NCBI RefSeq assembly: GCF_029360765.1
Contig: NZ_JARKNA010000001.1
Coordinates: forward strand, 62,001 to 126,000
Origin: Terrimonas pollutisoli
Lineage (GTDB): Bacteria; Bacteroidota; Bacteroidia; Chitinophagales; Chitinophagaceae
DNA length: 64,000 nt
Direction: 5' to 3'
Both the position numbers and the translations under genes were made by a program. Below the pieces are notes generated by a model. That model was not told where the DNA came from, searched no databases, and saw only the letters and a list, made by a program, of their open reading frames with translations. Of this stretch, positions 9,092-16,989 are shown one piece after another; position 1 is the first letter of the stretch; each line of letters opens with the position of its first letter.

Positions 9092-9418
9092 TTATGCTAT
9101 ATTCTTTACCTGGTTAAACAATTTGCCCTGTAAAATATTCGCCAGTTCGACTACAGCCTGGTTTTCTTTTGGCTGGGCAGCCTTGGTCTTTGTCGGGTGA
9201 ACAGAAATGCCGTTATAAATATTGTAGTGTAAAGTGAGGGGGTAACCTTTGTATTTAAAATCCCAGTTGATGGAATCAAATTCATCTTCCTTATTCAGAA
9301 ATTTGATACGGAGGTCGTCATTCATAATGCCAGCAATCTGGTAGAAAAAATTTAAGCCGCCATCATCTGCCAGTACTGCTTCGGTGCATCCTAAAGAGGT
9401 ACGTAAATTGAGACTCAT
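9092..9418 (-). CDS. Conserved hypothetical protein, 108 residues
   Basis: I do not recognise this soluble protein. It has no signal peptide or membrane segment. The sequence mixes an N-terminal Leu/Gly segment, a charged middle (KFLNKEDEFDSINWDFKYKG) that looks like a beta hairpin, and a C-terminal helix. It starts at an ATG at 9418 and is convergent with rsgA. The coding look (no stop in a 108-codon frame, normal amino-acid balance) supports a real gene. Function unknown. Confidence 0.65.
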   Translation of the reverse strand: MSLNLRTSLGCTEAVLADDGGLNFFYQIAGIMNDDLRIKFLNKEDEFDSINWDFKYKGYPLTLHYNIYNGISVHPTKTKAAQPKENQAVVELANILQGKLFNQVKNIA

Positions 9419-9491
9419 AGTAAAGAGTTTAGGGTTTTAATGGTTTTTACTATAAGACTTGGATATATTAAAAAAGGCTGCTCGGCCTTTA

Positions 9492-9674
9492 TTAACTTTT
9501 AAACTTTTTTGCTTTCCTTGCAGCTTTTTCTGCAGCAGGATCACCAGCGGCTAATTTTTCAGCCCCGATATTCTTACCATTCGTTGGACATCCATATTTT
9601 GGTTTAAACATATTGCAGGATGTCATCGCCATCATAAAACCAGCCAACACCATTATTGTAAGAATATTTTTCAT
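9492..9674 (-). CDS. Small lipoprotein, 60 residues
   Basis: The product is a short lipoprotein: a hydrophobic signal (4-17), a lipobox ending TSC with Cys20, then a mature peptide of only about 40 residues. The mature peptide contains YGCPTNGKNIGAEKLAAGD and ends in a Lys/Ala-rich basic tail. Short lipoproteins of this kind, with a CPTNGKN-like motif, are common in Bacteroidota and have no known role. It is the second of three minus-strand genes but has its own 73-base upstream gap. The A/T-rich upstream side has TACTTTCG, one base off the -7 consensus. Confidence 0.65.
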   Translation of the reverse strand: MKNILTIMVLAGFMMAMTSCNMFKPKYGCPTNGKNIGAEKLAAGDPAAEKAARKAKKFKS

Positions 9675-9826
9675 AATTGTTTTCTTCGTATAACGAAAGT
9701 AAAAATTAGAAATTGCTTCTACTATAGTAGAATTACGGACAGTTGTTTGGGTAATTTGTAAGGTGCATCAATTCAGAAGGTTGAGCCAACTAAATTTTTA
9801 TGATAAACTACAAACCACCTGAACTT

Positions 9827-10348
9827 TTACACTTTCTCCCGGAACCAATCTGCATACTTGATATAATTGTTGGCAATCCGATCGATCTCACCATGGATCA
9901 GTTCCTGCGAAATGGCCTTAATCTTCTTTGCCGGAACACCTGCATAAATACTGCCAGCTTCGCAAATGGTATTTTCCAGTACTACTGCACCCGCTGCAAT
10001 GATCGTATTACTATTTACGACACAATTGTCCATAACGATGGCTCCCATTCCAATTAATACGTTATCATGGATCGTGCAGCCATGTACGATGGCATTGTGA
10101 CCTATTGAAACATTATTGCCGATGGTGGTCCCGTACTTTTGGTAAGTACAGTGAATACAGGCGCCATCCTGCACATTCACCTTATTACCCATTTTTATAA
10201 AATTGACATCCCCCCGGATCACCGTGTTAAACCAGGCACTACAGTCATCTCCCATCACTACATTTCCAACGATAGTGGCATTGGGCGCAATAAAACAGTT
10301 ATTTCCCCACTCGGGATATTTGTCTTTTACTGGAAGTATTACAGGCAT
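9827..10348 (-). CDS. Gamma-carbonic anhydrase-like hexapeptide-repeat protein
   Basis: This 173-residue left-handed beta-helix protein belongs to the gamma-carbonic anhydrase/YrdA family. Hexapeptide repeats cover about 20-145, and the three zinc-ligand histidines are present at H66, H84 and H89 with the family spacing. An R45-GD-D/V motif matches the conserved Arg-Asp pair. Enzymatic activity is not assured, since many family members lack measurable carbonic anhydrase activity. The gene appears monocistronic. A low-complexity GTTTAAGG-rich spacer lies directly upstream of its start. Confidence 0.85.
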   Translation of the reverse strand: MPVILPVKDKYPEWGNNCFIAPNATIVGNVVMGDDCSAWFNTVIRGDVNFIKMGNKVNVQDGACIHCTYQKYGTTIGNNVSIGHNAIVHGCTIHDNVLIGMGAIVMDNCVVNSNTIIAAGAVVLENTICEAGSIYAGVPAKKIKAISQELIHGEIDRIANNYIKYADWFREKV

Positions 10349-10375
10349 AAAAAAAGTTTAAGGTTTCAGGTTTGA

Positions 10376-10523
10376 TGTTTAAGGTTGCGGCCAGTTTTTT
10401 AAGATGTCATGGTTGTTTCCGCCGCAAAGGATCCGACTTCCGTTCTTTATTCAATTAGTATCACTTGCAAATTAGCCAATTTCTTTTGCGTGTTAACCAG
10501 CCTTTGCGTTCTTTGCGTGAAAT
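10376..10523. promoter_or_regulatory. Divergent intergenic region with CGCAAAGG/CCTTTGCG inverted repeat
   Basis: The gap between the divergent carbonic anhydrase-like and aminotransferase genes has CGCAAAGG at 10423-10430 and its complement CCTTTGCG at 10501-10508. A second TTTGCGTGAAA follows, just before the ATG at 10524. No exact TAnnTTTG is seen. This may be a dispersed repeat and not an operator. Confidence 0.3.
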
Positions 10524-11717
10524 ATGAATCAGCGGGAGCTTTTTTTACGCCATGTAGGCCAAACTTCTCCAGCGCCACTTTCTCTTGAGATTGTAAAAGC
10601 TGAAGGTGCGGTGTTATATGACGCCGATGGAAAAGAATACATCGATCTAATCGGGGGTATCAGTGTCGCAAATACCGGGCATCGGCATCCCAGGGTTGTA
10701 GCCGCCATTCAGCAACAACTTGACGCTTACCTGCACATTATGGTTTATGGTGAATTTATCGAAAGCCCACAGGTACAATATGCCAAACTGTTGACAGATC
10801 ATCTTCCTGCATCACTTAATTCAGTTTATTTTACTAACTCTGGTGCTGAAGCGGTAGAAGGCGCCATGAAACTGGCCAAAAGAGTTACCAACCGTACCCA
10901 AATAATTGCTTTTAAAAATTCTTATCATGGCTCCACCCAGGGAGCTCTGAGTATTATCGGCGATGAATACTGGCGCAATGCGTACCGGCCGTTATTACCC
11001 GATGTATGGCACCTGGAATACAATTCTTTTGAGTCAATCGATAAGATATCTGGCGAAACTGCCTGCATAATTGCTGAAACCGTGCAAGCAGAGGCGGGTG
11101 TCAAAGCCCCTTCTCAGGAATGGATGCAGGCATTAAGGGAAAAATGCACTAAAATGGGAACGCTGTTAATTCTTGATGAGATACAAACAGGCTTCGGTCG
11201 GACTGGTAAACTGTGGGGTTTTGAACATTTCGGGATTGTTCCGGATATAGTTTTATTGGGTAAGGCATTAGGTGGAGGCATGCCTCTTGGTGCGTTTGTT
11301 GCTGATAAAAAATTAATGGATGCTTTTACCGAAAACCCTGTTTTAGGCCATATCACTACGTTCGGCGGCCATCCTGTTTGTTGTGCTGCGGGTATGGCTG
11401 CAATGAAAACTTTGCTGGATGAAGGAATGCTGAACTCCATTCAGCAAAAAGAAAAATTATTCCGCTCATTACTCGTACATCCAAAAATAAAAGTCATTCA
11501 TTCTTTTGGTTTATGGCTAGCCCTGGAATTTGGTTCGTTTGAAACAAATAAAAAGGTCATTGACTCCTGTATTGCCAATGGCGTATTGACGGATTGGTTT
11601 TTATTCGCTTCGGATTGTTTGCGTATTTCACCGCCGCTAATTATTTCGGAAGATCAGCTGCGAAAAGCAAGTGAGGTAATAGTAAAGGCTTGTGATGATT
11701 TGTCAGAGACAAATTGA
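10524..11717 (+). CDS. Class III (acetylornithine/ornithine-type) aminotransferase
   Basis: The protein is a PLP-dependent fold-type I aminotransferase of 397 residues, the normal length. It has the Gly-Ala pyridoxal-binding segment SGAEAVEGAMKLAK (106-119), the YHG motif at 134-136, D218 in the LILDEIQTGFGRTG stretch, and the Schiff-base Lys247 in LLGKALGGGMPLGAF. Such enzymes act on acetylornithine, ornithine or 4-aminobutyrate. The substrate is not settled by sequence, and no arginine-pathway genes lie nearby. The last nine codons and the stop overlap a repeated double-hairpin element, so the extreme C-terminus may have been supplied by that repeat. Confidence 0.85.
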   Translation: MNQRELFLRHVGQTSPAPLSLEIVKAEGAVLYDADGKEYIDLIGGISVANTGHRHPRVVAAIQQQLDAYLHIMVYGEFIESPQVQYAKLLTDHLPASLNSVYFTNSGAEAVEGAMKLAKRVTNRTQIIAFKNSYHGSTQGALSIIGDEYWRNAYRPLLPDVWHLEYNSFESIDKISGETACIIAETVQAEAGVKAPSQEWMQALREKCTKMGTLLILDEIQTGFGRTGKLWGFEHFGIVPDIVLLGKALGGGMPLGAFVADKKLMDAFTENPVLGHITTFGGHPVCCAAGMAAMKTLLDEGMLNSIQQKEKLFRSLLVHPKIKVIHSFGLWLALEFGSFETNKKVIDSCIANGVLTDWFLFASDCLRISPPLIISEDQLRKASEVIVKACDDLSETN

Positions 11718-11749
11718 TTGGTGGTTGCGAAGTCGGAGACTTCGCAGAG
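11687..11749. repeat. Double-hairpin repeat, copy 1 (overlaps aminotransferase 3' end)
   Basis: Two adjoining palindromes share the core GTCnGAGAC: ATTTGTC-AGA-GACAAAT at 11698-11714 and GCGAAGTC-GGA-GACTTCGC at 11727-11745. A second, degenerate copy occurs at 13026-13088. The first palindrome contains the last codons and stop codon of the aminotransferase. Confidence 0.75.
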
Positions 11750-11987
11750 CAGGGGCAGCGTAGAAGTACCCGGTAGTTTTCCGTAAACGAAATTCTACAG
11801 GTTTTTATTAAAATCTATTACCCCGGATAGATAAGTTGTTCTATTTTTTTCGGTTTGTACTGGTCGTTTCTTTGTATCAGCAAGCAACTAAAAAATCCGT
11901 ACTCCTAAGAAAATTGATCCGTCCCATTGAAAGGTTTTAATCCGTACCCCGGCAAAGGAAATTATTTAACCCTTTAAAACTCATCCA

Positions 11988-12388
11988 ATGGAAAATCCGA
12001 AACCAATGCAGGTCAACAAACTTAATGATGTAGTTGACCGGCTGATCAACACCCTTTTACCCAAAGCCAGCAGTAACAGAAGCTTTTTTGTTAATGACAT
12101 TCCTCACCACCTTCGGTTGAAAAAGGAGTCGCCTGTAATTACATCTGTATTGGGAGGCTTGCTTTCAACAATAGTTTCAAATGCAAAAGATAGTTGCATC
12201 TGGCTATCCGCGAAATTGTATGGTAATGTTGTTTTAGTGCATGTAAAAACGCCCACGGTTTTAATTCTCATGCTATCCAGGGCCAGCTTCAGCAATTGCA
12301 GACACTTGCTGAAAAAAACAGGGGCACTATTGGCTTCACAAGGCACCAAAGTACCATCACGTCACTGACCTTCGGCTTTTATCCATAA
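11988..12388 (+). pseudogene. Orphan GHKL-like paralogue 1, frameshifted
   Basis: The intact frame from the ATG at 11988 ends at 12368 (126 residues), but its last 38 residues are unlike its neighbour. After one base is added to the A-run at 12245-12249, the frame continues to a TAA at 12386-12388. It then matches the paralogue at 12554 to the end: an LQQLQTLAEKNRGTIGF-like helix and a final SLTFGFYP. So the gene has lost one A in a homopolymer and is read as a pseudogene or a sequencing error. The restored protein resembles a degenerate GHKL ATPase domain: the N-box-like helix with SVLGGLLSTIVSNAK, then IWLSAKLYGNVVLVHVK, and a final beta strand. It lacks the DxGxG ATP-binding box and any kinase dimerisation domain. 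Function unknown. Confidence 0.6.
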
Positions 12389-12553
12389 AGCCGGAGTGAA
12401 ACAAAAGATCCGTGTCCTATTTATTTTATGAAATCAATCTGTAGTTTCTTAGTACGGCGAATGCCACAAAGCTATGCCCATTGCCTTCTGACACTCGCCT
12501 GATAAATAAACCAGGGTGAAACAAAACCATCTGTAACTTATTTACCTTATCCT
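12389..12553 (+). repeat. Decayed remnant of a third tandem copy between the paralogues
   Basis: The spacer contains the motif GTGAAACAAAA twice (about 12397 and 12512). Each is followed by CTATTTA/CTTATTTA and an ATGAA-ATCAATC-type start like that of the 12554 gene (ATGAACCATCAATCC). The first of these leads into a sequence with no open frame. This is what an eroded tandem duplication would leave. Confidence 0.4.
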
Positions 12554-12973
12554 ATGAACCATCAATCCGTACTACCTGCCAGTCACGCAGACCTTAGGGA
12601 ATTAATAGCCGATCTGCTAAAGGCTATGTTGCCCCAGACAGTTAACAACAAAAGTGTTTTCATTAACGAAATCCCCTCAAAGCTAACCTTGAGTACGGAC
12701 CTGCCTCTTGTCAGCGCCGTACTCAATGGCATGCTATCATCGGTAGTAAAACATACCCGGGAAACTTATATCTGGCTTTCAGCCAGGGTATATGGGCATG
12801 TAGTGCTTGTGCATATACGAAGACAAGGAAATATCAATACTTCAATTCAGCAGGAAGTGAGCAAACTGCATGCAATGGCTGAAAGGATATTAGGTTCCGT
12901 CAGTTTTAATGCTGAAAGAAAGGACATGGCCACATTAACTTTCGGCTTTCCCAACCTTCCGCCGCTTGATTAG
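12554..12973 (+). CDS. Orphan GHKL-like paralogue 2
   Basis: The 139-residue protein is the intact homologue of the frameshifted gene just upstream. Shared blocks are the INTLLP/LKAMLP helix, FVNDIP/FINEIP, the SVLGGLLS/SAVLNGMLS helix, and the IWLSA-xxYGxVVLVH strands with the final TFGFP. This succession (helix with an N-box-like Asn, alternating strands, late helix, last strand) is like the C-terminal catalytic fold of histidine kinases, but I see no G1 box (DxGxG) and no kinase core. It could be a decoy, adaptor or anti-sigma-like protein; that is inference. A terminator follows after the second double-hairpin repeat. Confidence 0.6.
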   Translation: MNHQSVLPASHADLRELIADLLKAMLPQTVNNKSVFINEIPSKLTLSTDLPLVSAVLNGMLSSVVKHTRETYIWLSARVYGHVVLVHIRRQGNINTSIQQEVSKLHAMAERILGSVSFNAERKDMATLTFGFPNLPPLD

Positions 12974-13025
12974 AGATTGCATATTGTCAACTGACCGTCT
13001 GAGAAATGAAATGTCTCAGGGCGAA

Positions 13026-13088
13026 AGCCTGTGGTGATTTGCCAGAGACAAATTAATTAAAGACTGTGAAATCGGAGAGTTTGCAGAA
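13026..13088. repeat. Double-hairpin repeat, copy 2 (degenerate)
   Basis: Aligned with 11687-11749, the copy keeps GTGATGATTTG as GTGGTGATTTG, the CAGAGACAAATT core, and a weakened second palindrome (GTGAAATCGGAGAGTTTGC). It would even translate as KACGDLPETN-stop, against KACDDLSETN-stop at the aminotransferase end. The two copies flank the orphan gene pair in direct orientation. Confidence 0.65.
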
Positions 13089-13117
13089 AGAATTTTATTT
13101 GAAAGGACCAATAATAT

Positions 13118-13161
13118 AAAAACCGGGAGTTCCTGCACTGACAGAACTTCCCGGTTTTTTT
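13118..13161. terminator. Bidirectional terminator
   Basis: AAAAACCGGGAGTTC and GAACTTCCCGGTTTTTTT form a hairpin of about 11 bp with one bulge, flanked by A and T runs. It lies between the plus-strand orphan pair and the minus-strand 13185 gene. Confidence 0.8.
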
Positions 13162-13184
13162 GAAGATAAGTTGTTACGAGGTGG

Positions 13185-13406
13185 TCAGGTTTTCCTTGTG
13201 TTTTGTAAAATTCTTTTTTTTGTTTTATCCATTGCTTCATCCATGGCTGCTTGCCTGTCGGCATTACTTGCCCTTGCGATAGTAGCTCCCGGATCGGCAT
13301 TATAAATATGACAATAGAACATATCGCCAATCTGGTAAACGGTTCGCCGGATCGGGATGCCTTCCACCTCTAATTGCTCTTCTGTAAAATTTTGCGTGTG
13401 CATCAT
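13185..13406 (-). CDS. Small conserved protein translationally coupled to the sulfurtransferase
   Basis: A 73-residue product begins MMHTQNFTEEQLEVEG. The start ATG (13406-13404) overlaps the TGA stop of the sulfurtransferase (ATGA), so the longer upstream frame is rejected. The protein is soluble and mostly helical at the C-terminus (DRQAAMDEAMDKTKKR), with an IGDMFYCHIYN hydrophobic core. I do not recognise the family. The coupling suggests it works with, or is dosed with, the rhodanese. Confidence 0.7.
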   Translation of the reverse strand: MMHTQNFTEEQLEVEGIPIRRTVYQIGDMFYCHIYNADPGATIARASNADRQAAMDEAMDKTKKRILQNTRKT

Positions 13407-14275
13407 GCCATTTCTTTTTTTGGCTGAATAATGACATCTTTCTCTACGGCGGCGCCTACCAGGTTGCCCCATTCGGTCCAGGAACCATCATAGTTGCTTA
13501 CATTGGGATAGCCCAAAAGATACTTTAATACAAACCAGCTATGACTCGACCTTTCACCAATTCGGCAGTAGGCAATTACGTTTTTCTCCGGTACTACGCC
13601 CTTGCTCATATAAAGCTCTTCCAATTCTTCTTTTGATTTAAAAGTACCGTCCTCACGGCAGGCCTGCGCCCACGGAATATTTACCGCCCCGGGTATATGG
13701 CCACCGCGTTGGCAGGTTTCAGGTAAGCCGGGGGGAGAAAGAATTTTGCCGGTGAATTCATCAGCAGAGCGAACGTCTACCATGGCAAATTCGGGGGCCA
13801 GCATGGCCTTTTGTACCTGGCTGAGATAACTGCGCAATGATTCATTCCGCTGACCGGCTTTATAGGTCGTTGCTACCGGTTCGCGAACGTCTTTGGTGAT
13901 GACCCGGTTTTCAGCCAGCCATTTTTTTCTTCCGCCGTTCATGATCCGAACATCCTTGTGTCCATACATTTTCAGTTGCCACAGAGCCCAGGCGGCAAAC
14001 CAGTTATTGTTGTCGCCATACAGGATTAAAATGGTGTCGTTGTCGATACCGCTTCTGCCAAGTAGGTTTTCCAGCTCGGTTTTACTGATGATATCGCGGC
14101 GCACCGTGTCACACAGTTGTGTTTGCCAGTTCCAGCCCAGTGCACCCGGAACATGGCCTTCTTCATAAGCCTGTGTGTCTACATCAACTTCCACTACTAC
14201 TACGTGTGGATCAAATTTGTGCTGATCTACCCAATCCGTGGAAACCAGCACTTCCGGATGAGCATAGTCAGACAT
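13403..14275 (-). CDS. Thiosulfate/mercaptopyruvate sulfurtransferase (tandem rhodanese)
   Basis: Two rhodanese domains are present over 290 residues: an inactive N-terminal one (about 8-125) and an active C-terminal one (about 155-285) with Cys237 in the CRIGERSS loop. CRxGxR is the thiosulfate sulfurtransferase type, while mercaptopyruvate sulfurtransferases usually have CGxGxT. The enzyme moves sulfane sulfur to cyanide or thiol acceptors in the cytoplasm. No signal peptide is visible. Length is normal. The small 13185 gene follows with an ATGA overlap. Confidence 0.9.
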   Translation of the reverse strand: MSDYAHPEVLVSTDWVDQHKFDPHVVVVEVDVDTQAYEEGHVPGALGWNWQTQLCDTVRRDIISKTELENLLGRSGIDNDTILILYGDNNNWFAAWALWQLKMYGHKDVRIMNGGRKKWLAENRVITKDVREPVATTYKAGQRNESLRSYLSQVQKAMLAPEFAMVDVRSADEFTGKILSPPGLPETCQRGGHIPGAVNIPWAQACREDGTFKSKEELEELYMSKGVVPEKNVIAYCRIGERSSHSWFVLKYLLGYPNVSNYDGSWTEWGNLVGAAVEKDVIIQPKKEMA

Positions 14276-14484
14276 GACTCTGAATTTTAAGGTTAAAAAA
14301 AATTGTGAAGGACATCCAAGGTACGACTATAACATACCTTTTCCCAAATCATTTTTAGTCATTGGCGACATAAAAAAACCGGGGGTTGGTGAGCAGGTTA
14401 TTCATTTGTTTGGTTGGGAATGACGGCACTGGGTTTGTTCTTTTAAAATAAAAAAGACTATGCTGTGGTTTTGCTTTGGCAGCG
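14276..14484. other. Gap without recognised gene
   Basis: Together with the region up to 14645 this is a 370-base stretch lacking any clear long gene. It contains a G-run (ACCGGGGGTTGG) and an A/T-rich patch at 14444-14457. I see no tRNA-like fold. A short membrane peptide frame and a terminator lie at its right end (separate entries). Confidence 0.5.
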
Positions 14485-14568
14485 ATGGCAAAAAACGCCA
14501 ACAGAACCAAGTGGGCCTGGATCGGTGTAGTTGCTGCCATACTTCTTTATATTTTATTGCTGATATAA
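14485..14568 (+). CDS. Possible 27-residue membrane peptide
   Basis: A short frame, ATG at 14485 to TAA at 14566-14568, encodes a basic N-terminus (MAKNANRTKW) followed by a single hydrophobic helix of about 17 residues ending at the stop. It is followed within 25 bases by a strong terminator. Peptides with this plan are a known class of bacterial small membrane proteins. No promoter or ribosome site is clear, so it remains a candidate. Confidence 0.35.
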   Translation: MAKNANRTKWAWIGVVAAILLYILLLI

Positions 14569-14590
14569 TAATCGGAGAGTTAAATTCAAT

Positions 14591-14626
14591 AAAAAAAGTT
14601 GATTCATTTAGGAGTCAACTTTTTTT
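14591..14626. terminator. Bidirectional terminator downstream of glpF
   Basis: AAAAAAAGTTGA and TCAACTTTTTTT form a perfect stem with A/T runs on both sides. It lies just beyond the glpF stop (minus strand) and just after the 27-codon plus-strand frame. Confidence 0.85.
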
Positions 14627-14645
14627 ATTGGAGGTGAAATTTTCA

Positions 14646-15353
14646 TCATACAAGTTTAAACAAAGCCGCTGCCAACAACCCGCCAATTATTGGCCCTACC
14701 ACGGGCACCCAGGCATAGCTCCAATCACTATCTCTTTTGCCTTTTATCGGCAAAATAAAATGAGCTATTCTTGGCCCCAGATCCCTTGCAGGATTGATAG
14801 CATAGCCGGTAGGCCCGCCCAATGATAAACCTATTCCCAAAACTAATAATGCCACAGGCAAAGCATCCAATGCTCCCATAGTTGCAGCCGATTTGGAAAT
14901 ATTCAATGCGCCAAACAGAAGAATAAAGGTGCCAATGATTTCCGTAAGTATGTTATGCAAGGGATTACGAATGGCTGGTGCTGTGCTAAAGACAGCCAGT
15001 TTCAAATCCTTATCTGCTGTTTCATCAAAATGTTGTTTGTATGCAAGCCAGGCAATCACCGCGCCGGTAAATGCACCCGCAAATTGTGCTGCCAGGTAGG
15101 TGCCTAGTAAAGAAGCATCAAAATCGCCAAATACGGCCAGGCCAATGCTGACAGCTGGGTTTAAATGACCACTGCCGCCTAATTTATTAGAAGCATATAC
15201 ACCTACAAACACGGCCATCGCCCAACCGAATGTAATGACGATCCAGCCACTGTTTTGTCCTTTTGTTTTGCTGAGTACAACATTAGCTACTACACCAGCA
15301 CCCATAATGATAAGAAGGGTAGTGCCAATAAATTCACCGATAAATGGAGACAT
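14646..15353 (-). CDS. glpF: Aquaglyceroporin / glycerol uptake facilitator
   Basis: This MIP-family channel of 235 residues has six membrane helices and the two half-helix motifs: NPA in GHLNPAVSIG and NPARD in YAINPARDLGPR. The Asp after NPAR is the GlpF mark that separates glycerol facilitators from strict water channels. The chosen start is the ATG at 15351-15353. The frame extends 14 codons further upstream, but that extension (MKPIKLLKPLKP) is encoded by a low-complexity repeat and not by family sequence. The gene is the last of glpD-glpK-glpF on the minus strand and supplies glycerol to GlpK. Confidence 0.93.
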   Translation of the reverse strand: MSPFIGEFIGTTLLIIMGAGVVANVVLSKTKGQNSGWIVITFGWAMAVFVGVYASNKLGGSGHLNPAVSIGLAVFGDFDASLLGTYLAAQFAGAFTGAVIAWLAYKQHFDETADKDLKLAVFSTAPAIRNPLHNILTEIIGTFILLFGALNISKSAATMGALDALPVALLVLGIGLSLGGPTGYAINPARDLGPRIAHFILPIKGKRDSDWSYAWVPVVGPIIGGLLAAALFKLV

Positions 15354-15360
15354 AATTGAA

Positions 15361-15448
15361 GGTTTAAGAGGTTTAAGTAGTTTAATAGGTTTCAAAGGTT
15401 ATGTTCAACTTCTTGAACCTTTTAAACCCTTGAAACTTTTGGAACTTT
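15361..15448. repeat. Low-complexity inverted spacer (GGTTTAA / TTAAACC type), copy A
   Basis: The left arm at 15361-15400 is rich in GGTTTAAGA and GTTTCAAAGGTT. The right arm at 15407-15448 is the rough complement (AACTTCTTGAACC, TTTTAAACCC, TTGAAACTTTTGG). It fills the gap between glpK and glpF. Similar spacers occur at 56807-56895, 38566-38683 and 19771-19854. Confidence 0.65.
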
Positions 15449-16937
15449 ATTCTGTCCACGCTTGTGCCGCTTTTACTGCTTTCTTCCAGTTTTTCTGCAG
15501 ATCGTTTCTTTTTTCGTCGTTCATGGAAGGAGTAAATGCTTTGTCTTTCTGCCAATACTGTTGCAGTTCATCAATACTGTTCCAATACCCAACGGCAAGC
15601 CCGGCAAGGTAGGCAGCGCCTAAAGCGGTAGTTTCTGTTACCTGCGGTCTTACAACCTGTGTGTTGATGATATCGCTTTGAAATTGCATCAGGTGATTAT
15701 TCACAGTAGCGCCACCGTCCACTCTTACTTCTTTTATCGGCAAACCCGCATCGGCTTCCATTGATTGTAAAAGATCCATTGATTGAAAAGCAATACTCTC
15801 AACAGCCGCTCTTGCTATATGTGCATCGGAACTTCCCCTCGTGAGACCAACGATTATTCCTCTTGCATGCTGGTTCCAATAAGGAGCACCTAAACCTGTA
15901 AAGGCCGGTACAACGTAAACGCCTCCATTATCTTCTACTTTTAAAGCTAAAGATTCCACATCACCTGAGTTTTGAATGATCTTTAATCCATCCCGCAACC
16001 ACTGCACTACGGCTCCGCCGATAAAAACACTTCCTTCCAACGCATATTGCACTTCACCATTTACTTTCCAGGCAATAGTCGTCAGCAAATTATTTTTTGA
16101 ATTGACCGGTTTGGTTCCGGTATTCATCAACATGAAACAGCCAGTGCCATACGTGTTTTTAACCATGCCCGGTTGAGTACACATTTGACCGAATAAGGCC
16201 GATTGCTGATCACCGGCGATTCCACTCACTGGAATTTTTGCTGCCGTCAAAATATTTTCGGTATGTCCATATATTTCACTGCTTGATCTTACATCGGGCA
16301 GCATACTTGCAGGTATCCCAAATAAGGATAACAATTCTTCATCCCACTTTAACTCATGAATATTATATAGCAGTGTTCTTGATGCATTGGATACATCTGT
16401 TGCATGCACTTTACCGTTGGTCAGTTTCCAAAGCAGCCAGCTGTCGATGGTGCCAAAACACAATTCACCTTTCTGTGCTTTATCTCTTGCACCTTCTACA
16501 TTATCTAAGATCCACTTTACTTTAGTGCCGGAGAAATAAGCATCTGTTACCAGGCCGGTTTTTTTGCGTATTTTTTCTGCCGAACCATCTTTTTTTAACT
16601 GATCACAATATTCCGCTGTTCTCCTGTCCTGCCAAACAATGGCGTTGTAAATGGGAAGATGTGTATCTCTGTCCCAAACAACAGTGGTCTCTCTTTGATT
16701 GGTGATGCCGATAGCTGCAATGTGGTTGATGGTAAGGCCAGCTTTTAAAATTGCCTCAGTTGCTACTCCTAACTGTGTACTCCATATTTCATTGGCATCG
16801 TGTTCCACCCAGCCCGGTTGGGGAAAGATTTGGGTAAATTCTTTTTGTGCGGTCGCAACTATGGTTCCTTTTTTGTCAAAAATTATAGCTCTTGAACTCG
16901 TCGTTCCCTGGTCAAGGGATAAAATGTACTTATCCAT
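15447..16937 (-). CDS. glpK: Glycerol kinase
   Basis: The protein phosphorylates glycerol to sn-glycerol 3-phosphate. At 496 residues it has family length. The FGGY-kinase marks are the N-terminal DQGTTSSRA phosphate loop (8-16), [11 protein letters not shown] near 44, and the C-terminal [18 protein letters not shown] block around 408-425 (kept short here). It starts at an ATG at 16937. It is located between glpD and glpF, with a palindromic element on its upstream side and the low-complexity spacer on its downstream side. Confidence 0.97.
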   Translation of the reverse strand: MDKYILSLDQGTTSSRAIIFDKKGTIVATAQKEFTQIFPQPGWVEHDANEIWSTQLGVATEAILKAGLTINHIAAIGITNQRETTVVWDRDTHLPIYNAIVWQDRRTAEYCDQLKKDGSAEKIRKKTGLVTDAYFSGTKVKWILDNVEGARDKAQKGELCFGTIDSWLLWKLTNGKVHATDVSNASRTLLYNIHELKWDEELLSLFGIPASMLPDVRSSSEIYGHTENILTAAKIPVSGIAGDQQSALFGQMCTQPGMVKNTYGTGCFMLMNTGTKPVNSKNNLLTTIAWKVNGEVQYALEGSVFIGGAVVQWLRDGLKIIQNSGDVESLALKVEDNGGVYVVPAFTGLGAPYWNQHARGIIVGLTRGSSDAHIARAAVESIAFQSMDLLQSMEADAGLPIKEVRVDGGATVNNHLMQFQSDIINTQVVRPQVTETTALGAAYLAGLAVGYWNSIDELQQYWQKDKAFTPSMNDEKRNDLQKNWKKAVKAAQAWTE

Positions 16938-16989
16938 GGCAATCGGTTAGCAATTTTTAAAATTTAAATATATTGAAATTATAGTCTCA

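Noticed and set aside
13016..13330. Minus-strand frame of 104 codons overlapping the 13185 gene
   Set aside because: It overlaps the coupled small gene in another frame and crosses the terminator and the repeat copy; the ATGA-coupled frame is better supported.
14460..14825. Plus-strand frame of 121 codons across the terminator and glpF
   Set aside because: It reads through a strong hairpin terminator and antisense to glpF; its product has no sensible composition.
15354..15395. N-terminal extension of GlpF by 14 codons (MKPIKLLKPLKP...)
   Set aside because: Encoded by the low-complexity spacer repeat; family proteins begin at MSPFIGEFIG.
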